A stretch of DNA of 64,000 nucleotides from an uncultured Acidobacteriota bacterium (GCA_903851035.1 CAINND010000118.1:1-64000), one strand, 5' to 3'; positions 26,266-34,534 are shown, numbered from the stretch's first letter. Notes: a model not told the origin generated them from the letters alone. Numbers and translations are program-made.

Positions 26266-27089
26266 CACGCGCCCCTTTGCGCAGCAGCATGGATTTTGTG
26301 GCGCGCCTGCGCTTTGTCGGTGGAGGCCGGCGCGGATTTATCAGAAGCCTGCTGTAAAAAGCCGTTGAGCTTGGCCTCCAGCATGCGCGGGTTGATTCCC
26401 TCCAGAATGGAGATCACTCCCTCCAGCACAAGTTCGCGGAGTATCTGGCGGAAGCGCAGGCGGTGTCGCAGCTTGCCCGCGATCGGCAGAGCGACCAGAT
26501 TGGCGAATCCAACGCCGTAGATGGTGGCCACAAACGCCACGGCAATACCGCGGCCAACCTCGTCGATCTTGTCCAGATGCTGCATCACCTGGATAAGCCC
26601 CAGCACGGCGCCGATGATGCCGATGGTTGGCGCAAAGCCTCCGGCGGATTCGTACACGCGCGGCAATTCATCCTCGGCTTCGGAGCTGGCATCCATTTCC
26701 AATTGCATGATGGCCCGCAGCTCGTTGGAGTCGGTGCCATCCACGGCCAACATCAGGGCACGCCGCAGGAAAGGATCAGGAAGGCTGGGAAGTTCGTTGT
26801 CCAGGGAAATAATGCCGTCGCGCCGGGCCTTCTGGGCGAGCTTAATCAGCCGATTAATCTCGTCGCGAGCGCGAGAAGGAGGCTCAAACAGCACGGTGCG
26901 CAGGCCTCGGATGGCCGTTAGCACGGTTGCCAGGGGATACTGCAGCAGCACGGCACCCACCGTGCCACCTATAACAATGAGGGCGGCCGTCGGCTGCATA
27001 ATCTGCGCCAGTTTGCCGCCTTCCAGCAGCAGGCCCGCGGTAATGCCTCCGAAGCTGACTACAATTCCGGCTACGGTGCCCTTGTCCAC
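26265..27089 (-). CDS. motA: Flagellar stator protein MotA
   Basis: A 274-residue four-helix membrane protein that, with MotB, forms the torque-generating ion channel. Visible are the first helix with GTVAGIVVSFGGITAGLLLE, TAALIVIGGTVGAVLLQYP, the cytoplasmic loop, and APTIGIIGAVLGLIQVM followed by IAVAFVATIYGVGFANLVALPIA. I chose the GTG at 27089 because GGAG lies 7 nt upstream; the frame is open to 27179 but overlaps flbD. The operon order flbD-motA-motB is common. Confidence 0.93.
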   Translation of the reverse strand: MDKGTVAGIVVSFGGITAGLLLEGGKLAQIMQPTAALIVIGGTVGAVLLQYPLATVLTAIRGLRTVLFEPPSRARDEINRLIKLAQKARRDGIISLDNELPSLPDPFLRRALMLAVDGTDSNELRAIMQLEMDASSEAEDELPRVYESAGGFAPTIGIIGAVLGLIQVMQHLDKIDEVGRGIAVAFVATIYGVGFANLVALPIAGKLRHRLRFRQILRELVLEGVISILEGINPRMLEAKLNGFLQQASDKSAPASTDKAQARHKIHAAAQRGA

Positions 27090-27093
27090 GGTC

Positions 27094-27333
27094 CTACTCC
27101 TTGCTATTCTGTCGCGCAGCAGCACGGCCGCGCCCAAGGGTGGTGCTGGAGGACACAAGCAGTTTTCGCCTGTAGGCAACCACGCGGGTGATTACCTCGC
27201 CAACGGTCTCTCGCACCACCATCTTGTCGTTCGTCACAAGAGTGATGACCGTGTCGGGGCTCTCCTCGACAATTTTGATCAACTCGGCATTGACCACCAG
27301 GGGATGTCCATTCAAACGAGTTAGCTCAATCAT
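27094..27333 (-). CDS. flbD: FlbD-family flagellar protein
   Basis: A 79-residue small protein of the FlbD family (PF06289), found next to motAB or flgE in many flagellated phyla. The conserved start MIELTRLNGHPLVVNAELI is followed by VEESPDTVITLVTNDKMVVR and ETVGEV. The function is not established. It is unrelated to the Caulobacter sigma-54 activator of the same name. It is first in the motAB-che operon. An in-frame ATG 27 nt upstream (27360) is possible. Confidence 0.85.
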   Translation of the reverse strand: MIELTRLNGHPLVVNAELIKIVEESPDTVITLVTNDKMVVRETVGEVITRVVAYRRKLLVSSSTTLGRGRAAARQNSKE

Positions 27334-27399
27334 GTGCCGGCCTGCTTCCGTCTGAAACATCGGCTGCGGTGCCCCATTTCTTGAGTGATTGAGATGACC

Positions 27400-27432
27400 G
27401 CTACGGCCGTGGAATCCGGGGTTGGCCGTAGC
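27400..27432. repeat. 9-bp inverted repeat in the flbD/fliC intergenic region
   Basis: GCTACGGCC (27400-27408) and GGCCGTAGC (27424-27432) are perfect inverted copies 15 bp apart. They lie between the divergent flbD operon and the sigma-28 promoter of fliC. There is no T-run in either useful direction, so it is not a plain terminator. It may be an operator or a hairpin in the flbD leader. Confidence 0.55.
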
Positions 27433-27459
27433 AAAAAAGAAAAATATTTCCCAGGGCTG

Positions 27460-27487
27460 TAAAGCCATTCGGGAATCTCTCCGATAA
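27460..27487 (+). promoter_or_regulatory. Sigma-28 (FliA) promoter of the flagellin gene
   Basis: TAAA (27460-27463) and CCGATAA (27481-27487) match the FliA consensus TAAA-N15-GCCGATAA, with one extra base in the spacer and T for the first G. It lies 80 bp before the flagellin ATG. The fliA gene is in this window. Confidence 0.75.
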
Positions 27488-27567
27488 CTGTGGTGTACGA
27501 AGCCAAGGCTCCAGCGGAAAGTGCGGCAATCCGGCCGGCTCCGCAATGGGCAAAAAGGAGAGTCTCC

Positions 27568-28743
27568 ATGTCACTCAGCATTCTGAACAACGTCACTGCG
27601 ATGTCGGCAGAGAACCAGTTGACCAAGACGAACGCGAAGCTGCAGAACACTCTGCTGCAACTTTCGTCGGGCTCCAAGTTGAATTCCGGCTCCGATGACG
27701 CGGCCGGTCTTTCCATCGCCAACGGATTGCAGGCCAACATCACGGCGCTGACCCAGTCGGCCAGTAACGCGAGCAATGCGCAGGGCCGCCTGCAGGTGGC
27801 GGATGGCGCTCTTTCGCAGGTGACCAGCCTGTTGAACCGCGCCGTCACCCTGGCCACCGAATCGGCCAGTGACACGGTCAGCGATGGTTCGCAGCGCGCC
27901 GCACTGGACAACGAATTTGCGTCCATCAAGTCGGAAATCGACAGCATCGGCTCCACCACCACGTTCAACGGCTCGGCGGTCTTCCAGGGCGGCTCGACGA
28001 ACTACGGCCAGGTCGTGCTCTCCGGCAGCGGCCTGGGCACGTCTTCGGCCATCAATGCCACCAAGGGTGAATTGGACATCACCGTCACCGGCGGCAGCAC
28101 CTACAAGTTCAATGCCAGCAACAAGGACACGACGGTTGGCGCGCTGATCACCGACATCAACAGCTCCGGCGACGGGCTGGTGGCCTCGCTGAACGCAAAA
28201 GGCGCGCTGGTGGTTACCGACACGCAGAACCGCGCCACCACGGCAGCTACCGAGTTGGCGGTTGGCGCGGGCACTACGCTGGAGGCGGGCACCGACAGTG
28301 CCGCGGAAACCGGTGCCAACACCACGGATTCCAGCACCTTCAACGTCTATCTGAGTGACGGCACCAGCACTGGCAGCAGCACCATCTCCGCCACCCTGGG
28401 CGCACTGTCGTCCAGCAACATGAACGGCATCAGCCTCAGCTCTGACAACCTGCTCAGCTCCAGTTCCGCACAGACGGCGCTGACTGACATCAACAACGCG
28501 ATCGCGCAGGTGGCCGCCCTCCGCGGCACGCTGGGCGCCAGCATGAACCGGCTGACCGCTGCCGGCAACGTCATCAACACGCAGACGACCAACCTCACCT
28601 CGGCCGAGGACAATGTCAGTTCGGCGGACATTTCGCAGCAGGTGAGCAGCATGAGCGAAGATCAGGTGCTGACCCAGACCGGCATCTCCGCCCTATCGCA
28701 GGCCAACCAGATGCAGCAGATGCTGCTAAAGCTCTTCCAGTAA
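27568..28743 (+). CDS. fliC: Flagellin
   Basis: A 391-residue filament subunit exported by the flagellar type III system. The conserved N-terminal D0/D1 region includes ILNNVTAMSAENQLTKTNAK and QLSSGSKLNSGSDDAAGLSI. The C-terminal D1/D0 region includes LGASMNRLTAAGNVI and ISALSQANQMQQMLLKLFQ. The middle (about residues 140-300) is Thr/Ser/Gly-rich and variable, and is probably surface-exposed. I chose the ATG at 27568, which has AAGGAG 7 nt upstream; a reading frame open to 27490 overlaps the promoter. Only one flagellin gene is in the window. Confidence 0.95.
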   Translation: MSLSILNNVTAMSAENQLTKTNAKLQNTLLQLSSGSKLNSGSDDAAGLSIANGLQANITALTQSASNASNAQGRLQVADGALSQVTSLLNRAVTLATESASDTVSDGSQRAALDNEFASIKSEIDSIGSTTTFNGSAVFQGGSTNYGQVVLSGSGLGTSSAINATKGELDITVTGGSTYKFNASNKDTTVGALITDINSSGDGLVASLNAKGALVVTDTQNRATTAATELAVGAGTTLEAGTDSAAETGANTTDSSTFNVYLSDGTSTGSSTISATLGALSSSNMNGISLSSDNLLSSSSAQTALTDINNAIAQVAALRGTLGASMNRLTAAGNVINTQTTNLTSAEDNVSSADISQQVSSMSEDQVLTQTGISALSQANQMQQMLLKLFQ

Positions 28744-28765
28744 ACCGGAGGAGGCATTACCGCAT

Positions 28766-28794
28766 GGGGGTGGGCCCAACAGGGCGCCACCCCC
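28766..28794 (+). other. Strong GC hairpin directly after flagellin
   Basis: GGGGGTGGGCCC (28766-28777), an AACA loop, then GGGC, one bulged G, and CCACCCCC (28782-28794) form a 12-bp stem. No T-run follows. It lies 22 nt after the flagellin stop and before the next gene. It may act as an mRNA 3' stabiliser or partial terminator that lowers fliD expression relative to flagellin. Confidence 0.6.
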
Positions 28795-28831
28795 GTAAGT
28801 ATTGGCACAGGCAGGCAAAAGGAGGGTTGCC

Positions 28832-29209
28832 ATGGTGGATCCACTATCCCCGGTCTTTCGGGATGGGCTGCCGGGTAACTTTGCTGAGCGCCCTCTAACC
28901 AAAGAGGACCGCGAATTGCAAACACTGGAGGGGCGGCCACCACTCGATGTGCCATCCACTAGTGCCCAGGTGTTGAGCCGCCGCCGGAGAGCAGATCCCA
29001 GTGTGCATTTGCGCCTAGTCAGTCGCGACTGCGAACAAGACGAGCGGGATTCCGGCAGCGCAGAGCAGGAGAGGGAAGCTTTGATTGCCGATGCGGCGGC
29101 GGAACAGGCGACGGCAGGTCACGGTAATGCATGGGATACCGAGCCGCAAGACGCGGACGGGAAAGACGAGGAGGAAAGTTCCGGCCACCTGCTGGACAGC
29201 CGGAGCTAG
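28832..29209 (+). CDS. Unknown acidic protein between flagellin and fliD
   Basis: A 125-residue, strongly hydrophilic protein rich in Asp, Glu, Arg and Ser, with no signal peptide or membrane segment. It has a good GGAGGG ribosome site 7 nt before the ATG, and codon use fits its neighbours, so it is probably real. The position between fliC and fliD is often taken by flaG, but I do not recognise the FlaG domain here. It is probably disordered for much of its length. The role is unknown, perhaps as a filament-stage chaperone or a regulator. Confidence 0.65.
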   Translation: MVDPLSPVFRDGLPGNFAERPLTKEDRELQTLEGRPPLDVPSTSAQVLSRRRRADPSVHLRLVSRDCEQDERDSGSAEQEREALIADAAAEQATAGHGNAWDTEPQDADGKDEEESSGHLLDSRS

Positions 29210-29215
29210 CAGTTT

Positions 29216-30676
29216 ATGAGTACAACATCCACTGGACTAGTCTCCTCAAATGGCACGGAGTTGATTGCCGGCGCCAGTTACACCAACGGCAATGGCATCA
29301 ACGTCAGTGAGACGGTCAGCGCCATTATAGCGGCCGACCGTGCACCGGAGACTGCTTGGACCACGGATGAGACCACCATCACAAATCAGGAAACAGCCTT
29401 GACCACTTTGCAGGGCGATATTTCCACGCTGCAAAGTGCCTATCAATCACTCAGTGACTTCACGGGCATATTCAATGGTCTGTCGGCAACATCTTCGGAT
29501 ACTTCGGCCATCATGGCCACGGTGGGCAGCAGCGCAACGGCAGGCACTCATACGGTTGTGGTAAGTAACCTGGCCACCGTCGGCTCCAGTTACTCCAGTG
29601 AAGTAACAAGCGGCAGCATCTCCTCGGGCGCGCTGGTCATCCAGATCGGCAACGGTGCGGCGCAGACGATTAACATTCCCGCCGACAGCTCTTCCTCCGG
29701 CACAACGACCCTAGCCAACGCCGCCGCCTACATCAATGAGCAGGGCCTGGGTGTTAAGGCATCGGTCATCACCGACTCCGGCGGATCGCGCCTCTCGCTG
29801 ACCTCAACAAGTTCGGGTGCGGCGGCCAGTGTCAGCGTGGAGTCAGCCCCGGGCGGGCTGAGCTTTACCAATATCGCGGGCAAGGACGCCAGCCTGACGG
29901 TGGATGGAGTGCCCATCGATTCCGCCACCAATACGGTTACTTCGGCCATCACTGGGGTGTCGCTGAGCCTGACGGGAACGACCTCCTCGTCTGGAGTCAC
30001 CGTTCAGGTGGCGGCAGATACAAGCTCCATCACCGCGGCTGTCAGCAGCTTCATCACTGCCTACAACGCAATCATTACGGACCTGAACAGCCAGTTCCAA
30101 TACAACGGCGGAGTGGCGGCGGGAAGTACGAGCAGCAGTTCAGATTCGACCTCCGGTGTGCTGGAGAGCGATCCCTCGGCGCGCCTGATTCAGCAGCAAC
30201 TGCTGAATGCCATATCAGTCACGGGAAGCGACAGCACCTCTTCCTCCTCCTCTTCAACTACGGCAGCCGTGTCTCAGCTCTCTCAGCTTGGCATCACCAT
30301 GAACGACGATGGCACGCTGACCCTGGACAGCACGACACTGCAAAGCGAATTGAACAGTAATTACAGCGGAGTGAAGAGCTTTTTCGAAAGTACAACGTCC
30401 GGCAGCTTTTCCGGAAACTTCAACAACCTGCTGACCAATCTGACTGACCCGACAAACAGCGCCATCACGCTCGACCTCAGCGGATTGAAGGCAAACTACA
30501 CCCAGGATCAAAGCAACGTCAGTACCCTGGAGACACATCTCACCGCCCTGAAGGCCACGTTGACCACGCAGTACAGCACCCTGAACACAACGCTGCAAAT
30601 GTATCCCACAAACTTGATGGAGGTGGAAACGGAGCTTGGTTACCGAACCACCACCAACAGCAGCAGTAGCAGCTAG
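29216..30676 (+). CDS. fliD: Flagellar filament cap protein FliD
   Basis: A 486-residue HAP2 capping protein, which sits at the filament tip and inserts flagellin. The N-terminal part has the FliD_N pattern LTTLQGDISTLQSAYQSLSD. The middle repeats are Thr/Ser/Ala-rich (for example LTVDGVPIDSATNTVTSAIT, typical of FliD_C). The C-terminal coil ends DQSNVSTLETHLTALKATLT and YSTLNTTLQMYPT. Composition is very rich in Ser and Thr, as for the other exported axial proteins. It starts 6 nt after the unknown acidic protein and 11 nt before fliS. Confidence 0.92.
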   Translation: MSTTSTGLVSSNGTELIAGASYTNGNGINVSETVSAIIAADRAPETAWTTDETTITNQETALTTLQGDISTLQSAYQSLSDFTGIFNGLSATSSDTSAIMATVGSSATAGTHTVVVSNLATVGSSYSSEVTSGSISSGALVIQIGNGAAQTINIPADSSSSGTTTLANAAAYINEQGLGVKASVITDSGGSRLSLTSTSSGAAASVSVESAPGGLSFTNIAGKDASLTVDGVPIDSATNTVTSAITGVSLSLTGTTSSSGVTVQVAADTSSITAAVSSFITAYNAIITDLNSQFQYNGGVAAGSTSSSSDSTSGVLESDPSARLIQQQLLNAISVTGSDSTSSSSSSTTAAVSQLSQLGITMNDDGTLTLDSTTLQSELNSNYSGVKSFFESTTSGSFSGNFNNLLTNLTDPTNSAITLDLSGLKANYTQDQSNVSTLETHLTALKATLTTQYSTLNTTLQMYPTNLMEVETELGYRTTTNSSSSS

Positions 30677-30687
30677 GAAAGACGAGG

Positions 30688-31125
30688 ATGAACCAGACGG
30701 AAGTCAGCAGAAGATATCGCGAAGTGGAGATCCGCGGCGCCGGTAGCGTGGAGTGCGTCATCATGATGTACGACATCGCCATTTCTGATCTGCGCAATGC
30801 GCTCGTCTGCCTGTCGGCAGGCGATATCGAGGGGCGCACCAATGCCCTGGTGCATAGTCTGCATGTGCTGGAGCAGCTCCAGGGCTCGCTGCAGATGGAG
30901 GCAGGAGGCGAGGCTGCCCGCCAGCTATATCGCTTCTACTCACTGGCGCGCGCCAAGATACTTGAGGGTCAGCTCAAGTGCCGCGCCCCGCTGCTTGAAG
31001 AGATACTTGGGTCCTTCCAGCGCATACGCGAGATGTGGCAGGAAGTGAAAAACCAAAGCGAACCCACTCCGCCGGAGGCATGGTCGCCGCCGACTGAAAG
31101 TCATGCCAGCGCGTGGAGCGCATAG
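30688..31125 (+). CDS. fliS: Flagellin export chaperone FliS
   Basis: A 145-residue cytoplasmic chaperone that binds the flagellin C-terminus and prevents early polymerisation. Conserved parts are YREVEIRGAGSVECVIMMYD (normally beginning YxxxxVxTAsPxxLixmLYD) and IEGRTNALVHSLHVLEQLQG. The C-terminal 25 residues are Pro/Ser-rich and extra to the family. It is the last gene of the fliC-fliD-fliS unit and is followed by a terminator. Confidence 0.88.
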   Translation: MNQTEVSRRYREVEIRGAGSVECVIMMYDIAISDLRNALVCLSAGDIEGRTNALVHSLHVLEQLQGSLQMEAGGEAARQLYRFYSLARAKILEGQLKCRAPLLEEILGSFQRIREMWQEVKNQSEPTPPEAWSPPTESHASAWSA

Positions 31126-31145
31126 GAGTGGAAGTGAATTGCCAG

Positions 31146-31167
31146 GGCCGCATCGAGCGGCCTTTTT
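31146..31167 (+). terminator. Rho-independent terminator after fliS
   Basis: A 6-bp GC stem (GGCCGC 31146-31151 / GCGGCC 31157-31162) with loop ATCGA is followed by TTTTT. It ends the fliC operon and separates it from the convergent flgL. Confidence 0.8.
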
Positions 31168-31177
31168 CATGCGACGT

Positions 31178-32071
31178 TTACTTCAGGTAGTCGAGCAAGC
31201 TGACCTGGGATATCTTCGCCGCGGCCTCAATCGTCGCAGTCAGCGCCGTGTTTGATTGGGTCAAGTCAGTGGCCGCGGTTGCAGTGTCGGCAGCGACAAG
31301 AGTGTCTTGGTAAGTGGTGATGTTTACTTTCTCTTCAGAGAGAAATGTCTCATTGCTGGTCAGTTCATTCACAGTGTTGCCGTAAAAGACTTGCGCCGTG
31401 GAGATGGCGTTCAGCGCCGTGCTCACAGCATTTGTCGCCGTTCCCACAGCCGTTGCATCGCCGTTATCGAGCGCCGTGACCATGGATTGCAACGCGGTAA
31501 AAACGTTGCTGTCACTCTGCGTAAAGATGCTGCTACCTGGCAGGTTTGCCTTTACCGAAAGTCCCGTGCCTATCTGCACCTCGTTCTGCTGGCTGTTGCC
31601 AGCGTAGTCCACCAGCGTGGTATCGGTGGAATCCACTTTGTATGGCGCCGTGCTGCTGGCTGTGCCGCTGAACAGATACTGACCCGCGTAGCTGGTGTTG
31701 GCCAGTGAAATCACTTGACTCTTGATGCCGCTGACCTCGGCGCTGATCGAGTTGAGGTCGGTCTGGTTCATCGTGCCGTTGGCTCCCTCCGTGCCCAGGG
31801 TGACCGCCCTTTGCAGCAGAGAGACGACACTGCTAAGCGTGCTGCTTGCGGTGTTGAGCGCATCTTTCAGTGAATCCGAATTAGCCGTGTACTGATCGAC
31901 CGATGCCAGGCGCGAATTTTCTGCGATCATGGCGGCTTCCGACGAAGGATTGTCCGAGGGCAGGTTCACCGTACGCCCGGTGCTGACCTCCTGCGCGGCA
32001 TTATTTTCGGTGGTCTGCGCCTGGTTTATCAGGTTGACCATATCGTAGGCAAAATTAGGATTCACTCGCAT
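31178..32071 (-). CDS. flgL: Flagellar hook-filament junction protein FlgL
   Basis: A 297-residue HAP3 protein that joins hook and filament with FlgK. The N-terminus is flagellin-like (MRVNPNFAYDMVNLINQAQT and AQEVSTGRTVNLPSDNPSSE). The centre has LANTSYAGQYLFSGTAS, characteristic of FlgL, and the C-terminus ends AAAKISQVSLLDYL. It starts 3 nt after flgK and is last in the flgM-flgN-flgK-flgL unit under a sigma-28 promoter. Confidence 0.92.
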   Translation of the reverse strand: MRVNPNFAYDMVNLINQAQTTENNAAQEVSTGRTVNLPSDNPSSEAAMIAENSRLASVDQYTANSDSLKDALNTASSTLSSVVSLLQRAVTLGTEGANGTMNQTDLNSISAEVSGIKSQVISLANTSYAGQYLFSGTASSTAPYKVDSTDTTLVDYAGNSQQNEVQIGTGLSVKANLPGSSIFTQSDSNVFTALQSMVTALDNGDATAVGTATNAVSTALNAISTAQVFYGNTVNELTSNETFLSEEKVNITTYQDTLVAADTATAATDLTQSNTALTATIEAAAKISQVSLLDYLK

Positions 32072-32074
32072 AAA

Positions 32075-33463
32075 TTAATAACCCGGATTACTTACGCCCA
32101 TGTCCAGTATGTTGCCCATGAGCGTGTCAATGGTGGAAATAACCTTGGCGGCCGCCTGGTAGCTGCGTTCGTAGAGCACCAGGTTCGAGGATTCCTCGTC
32201 CACGCTTACGCCCTCTACCGAGCTCTGCTGATTCTTCAATTGCGTCAGGATGCTACCCAGCGCGGTTGAGTCTGATTTTGCCTGCGAGATTGTATTGCCG
32301 ATCTCGTAGGAGAGATTGGCAAATGCGCCGGTCGGCGTGGCGCCGTTGGTGATGCTCTGGTTTTGCAGTGCAATCATCTTTTCCAGGTTGCTGGCATCAC
32401 CGCTGGCGCCGCCACTGGCTGCTGCTGCAATCTCTGCTCCGCTGGTGAGGGCCACGGTGATGGATGCCGCCGCGCCCGTCGAGTTGGCATTTGTGGTGTC
32501 CGGCGGGTTGAAGATGGGAGTTCCGGTGCTGCCGTTGGCATCGTTGCCGGCGGTCTGCACACCGTTCACCGCGCTGGCAAAGTCGTATGCGTACTGATCG
32601 AGCTGTGTTGTCATGCTAGCCAGGGTTGAGTCACGGGCCGTGATGTTGCCGCCAAGGCTGCCGCCGCTGATGGTGCTGGTGATATTCGAGCCTCCAGCCA
32701 TGACATTGTTGTATCCGCTTGCGTCCAACTGGTTTGTCAGCGAGTAGGCCTTGCTGCCCACCACCAGCGGTATGCCGTTGCTGGTTGTCAACGTCAGTCC
32801 GTCGCTGCTGCTCACAGTCTGGTAATTCATGATGGATGAAAGCTGCGAAAGCAGGCTGGAGAGTTGATCTTCATCCGAATTGTCGCTCTGCCCCAGGGCC
32901 GTTGCCGTCTGTATCTGCGCGTTGGTGGAGGCAATCTGCTGCAGTAGCGAGTTGGCGTTCGAGGTATCCTGCACAACACTCTGGTCGGCCTGTTGTTGCA
33001 CCTGTGTAATTGTGCCGGCCGTGGTCTGAAAGGCGGAGGCGACATTCTGCGCGGCGGTCAGCACGTTGGAGCGCAGTGAAGTGCTGGTGGGCGAGGTGGA
33101 GAGCTCCTGCAGGGCGCTGAAAAACGAATCCATGGTACTGCCGATCGAGTTGGTGGTTGTATCGGAGAACTCCACCTGCACGCTCCCGAGTGCGTTGCTG
33201 AGCGTGTCATTCATGCTTTGCGCGGATGTGTTGGCGTTGATGGAGAGATCGAGCACGGTGTCGCGCAGGCTCTGAATGGTCTGTACATCCACGCCGGTGG
33301 AACTCTCGTCGAGACCGGTAGGCGTGCTCTCCTCCAGTACGACGCGGCGGCGCGCATAGCCAGCGGTATTGGTGTTGGCCAGGTTCGTGGTGGTAACGTC
33401 CATGGCCTCGGTGCTTGCCAGCAGCGATTGCACGCTTACGTTGAGGTCGGAGGTCAATCCCAT
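32075..33463 (-). CDS. flgK: Flagellar hook-associated protein FlgK
   Basis: A 462-residue HAP1 protein, exported and placed between hook and FlgL. The N-terminal rod/hook motif is MDVTTTNLANTNTAGYARRR. The C-terminus, SVDEESSNLVLYERSYQAAA followed by KVISTIDTLMGNILDMG, is the coiled D0 part shared by all axial proteins. The middle is Ser/Thr/Ala-rich. I chose the ATG at 33463, 2 nt after the flgN stop; the frame is open to 33493. Confidence 0.93.
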   Translation of the reverse strand: MGLTSDLNVSVQSLLASTEAMDVTTTNLANTNTAGYARRRVVLEESTPTGLDESSTGVDVQTIQSLRDTVLDLSINANTSAQSMNDTLSNALGSVQVEFSDTTTNSIGSTMDSFFSALQELSTSPTSTSLRSNVLTAAQNVASAFQTTAGTITQVQQQADQSVVQDTSNANSLLQQIASTNAQIQTATALGQSDNSDEDQLSSLLSQLSSIMNYQTVSSSDGLTLTTSNGIPLVVGSKAYSLTNQLDASGYNNVMAGGSNITSTISGGSLGGNITARDSTLASMTTQLDQYAYDFASAVNGVQTAGNDANGSTGTPIFNPPDTTNANSTGAAASITVALTSGAEIAAAASGGASGDASNLEKMIALQNQSITNGATPTGAFANLSYEIGNTISQAKSDSTALGSILTQLKNQQSSVEGVSVDEESSNLVLYERSYQAAAKVISTIDTLMGNILDMGVSNPGY

Positions 33464-33465
33464 AT

Positions 33466-33810
33466 TCAGCCCCGCAAGTGTAAGGTGGCGCAAGCAGCGT
33501 CGGGGTTATGACCACCGGCGAGCAGGATTGCACGCATGCTCCGTGCCCATTGCGAAGAGTGACGCAGCAGAAAGCGATATTGACGAGCCAGTTCGCGGGT
33601 GCGGCGAAGGGCGTCATTGTCATTGTAAAAGCACGGTTCTGCCACAGCCGTAAGTTCCGCGCACAACTCACCCTGCCTCTCGACGGCCTTGCCGAAGGCA
33701 GCCATGTCCCAGGCGACGAGCGCCTTGATGCCATCTTCAATCGACGAAGCCAGCAAGGCCAGCGTGTGACTCTGCTCCTCCGCGAGGGAACTGGGCCGGG
33801 CGCAATCCAT
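33466..33810 (-). CDS. flgN: FlgN-like export chaperone
   Basis: A 114-residue, largely helical cytoplasmic protein between flgM and flgK, where flgN is usually found. Features that fit are the helical segments EQSHTLALLASSIEDGIKAL and RTRELARQYRFLLRHSSQWA, with the size and composition of FlgN, which guards FlgK and FlgL before export. Sequence similarity is weak, as is usual for this family, so assignment rests mainly on position. Confidence 0.72.
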   Translation of the reverse strand: MDCARPSSLAEEQSHTLALLASSIEDGIKALVAWDMAAFGKAVERQGELCAELTAVAEPCFYNDNDALRRTRELARQYRFLLRHSSQWARSMRAILLAGGHNPDAACATLHLRG

Positions 33811-33812
33811 GG

Positions 33813-34100
33813 TCAGCTCCGGAAGAGATTCTGGAACATGGCGGTGGCCACGGCGCGAGGATCCACCGAGTAAGTGCCGCTGTCAATCTGCGCGCGCAGG
33901 GCCTCCACGCGATCCTGCCGTATGGGCGCGTCACCGGCAATCTGGCTGGTAAGCGAACTGATGCTGGTGGTATCCGTGGTGTTCAGCGCGTCGCTATTCG
34001 CCACCCGACCACTGCTGCCGGAGCCGGCCGATGTTGTGTTTTGCGCCTGCGTGGCGCTATCCAGCGGCAGGCTCTGGCTGTTGTCAATGCGTACTGTCAT
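33813..34100 (-). CDS. flgM: Anti-sigma-28 factor FlgM
   Basis: A 95-residue FlgM protein that binds FliA and is exported through the finished hook, releasing sigma-28. The first 60 residues are Ser/Thr/Asn-rich and probably disordered. The C-terminal FliA-binding part has RQDRVEALRAQIDSGTYSVD and PRAVATAMFQNLF, typical of the family. It is preceded by a near-perfect sigma-28 promoter, giving the expected feedback loop. GGAGG lies just upstream of the ATG. Confidence 0.9.
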   Translation of the reverse strand: MTVRIDNSQSLPLDSATQAQNTTSAGSGSSGRVANSDALNTTDTTSISSLTSQIAGDAPIRQDRVEALRAQIDSGTYSVDPRAVATAMFQNLFRS

Positions 34101-34131
34101 AATCCTCCTTGGCTACATCGTCCTATCCTGC

Positions 34132-34158
34132 GTATCGGCAAACCTTCTAAAATCTTTA
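34132..34158 (-). promoter_or_regulatory. Sigma-28 (FliA) promoter of flgM-flgN-flgK-flgL
   Basis: On the minus strand, TAAA (34158-34155), a 15-nt spacer and GCCGATAC (34139-34132) match the FliA consensus with the exact spacing. It lies 32 bp before the flgM start and 20 bp after the flgJ stop. Confidence 0.82.
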
Positions 34159-34177
34159 GGAACTTTAGGCTGCGGCC

Positions 34178-34534
34178 TCATCTTTTTTCAGTTGATATCT
34201 GTTTAGGGACCATCCCGTTTGTGGCGGCAGTGGCTCCCGCATCCACCCCCAGAGCGTGCTGAATCATCTGGGCAAAACCCAGAACATGGCGTTGCGCCAG
34301 GGCCTGACTGACGGCACGCACACCGATCGCTCCCCACGCCTCATGTCCGGCGTCGCTGTTTTCTTCATCCTTAATAGAGAGGTTCTTCTCCATATTGCCC
34401 AGCACGGTGGCAAATAGGCCGGCCTCCAACTCCTCGGCTCCGGCGGCCGCTTTTTGCGACTTAAGATGCGCCGCCAGCAGCTTGGGGTCGTGCATCAGCT
34501 CAAGGCCAGTAGGGGGGACAGATTGCGTGCTCAT
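34178..34534 (-). CDS. flgJ: FlgJ-like rod-binding protein
   Basis: A 118-residue protein matching the N-terminal rod-binding domain of FlgJ, which caps rod assembly in the periplasm. The family pattern is seen in AAAGAEELEAGLFATVLGNM and IGVRAVSQALAQRHVLGFAQ. The muramidase domain of enteric FlgJ is missing, as in many other phyla, so a separate enzyme must open the wall. Its ATG overlaps the flgI stop (ATGA). It is last in the flgF operon. Confidence 0.8.
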   Translation of the reverse strand: MSTQSVPPTGLELMHDPKLLAAHLKSQKAAAGAEELEAGLFATVLGNMEKNLSIKDEENSDAGHEAWGAIGVRAVSQALAQRHVLGFAQMIQHALGVDAGATAATNGMVPKQISTEKR

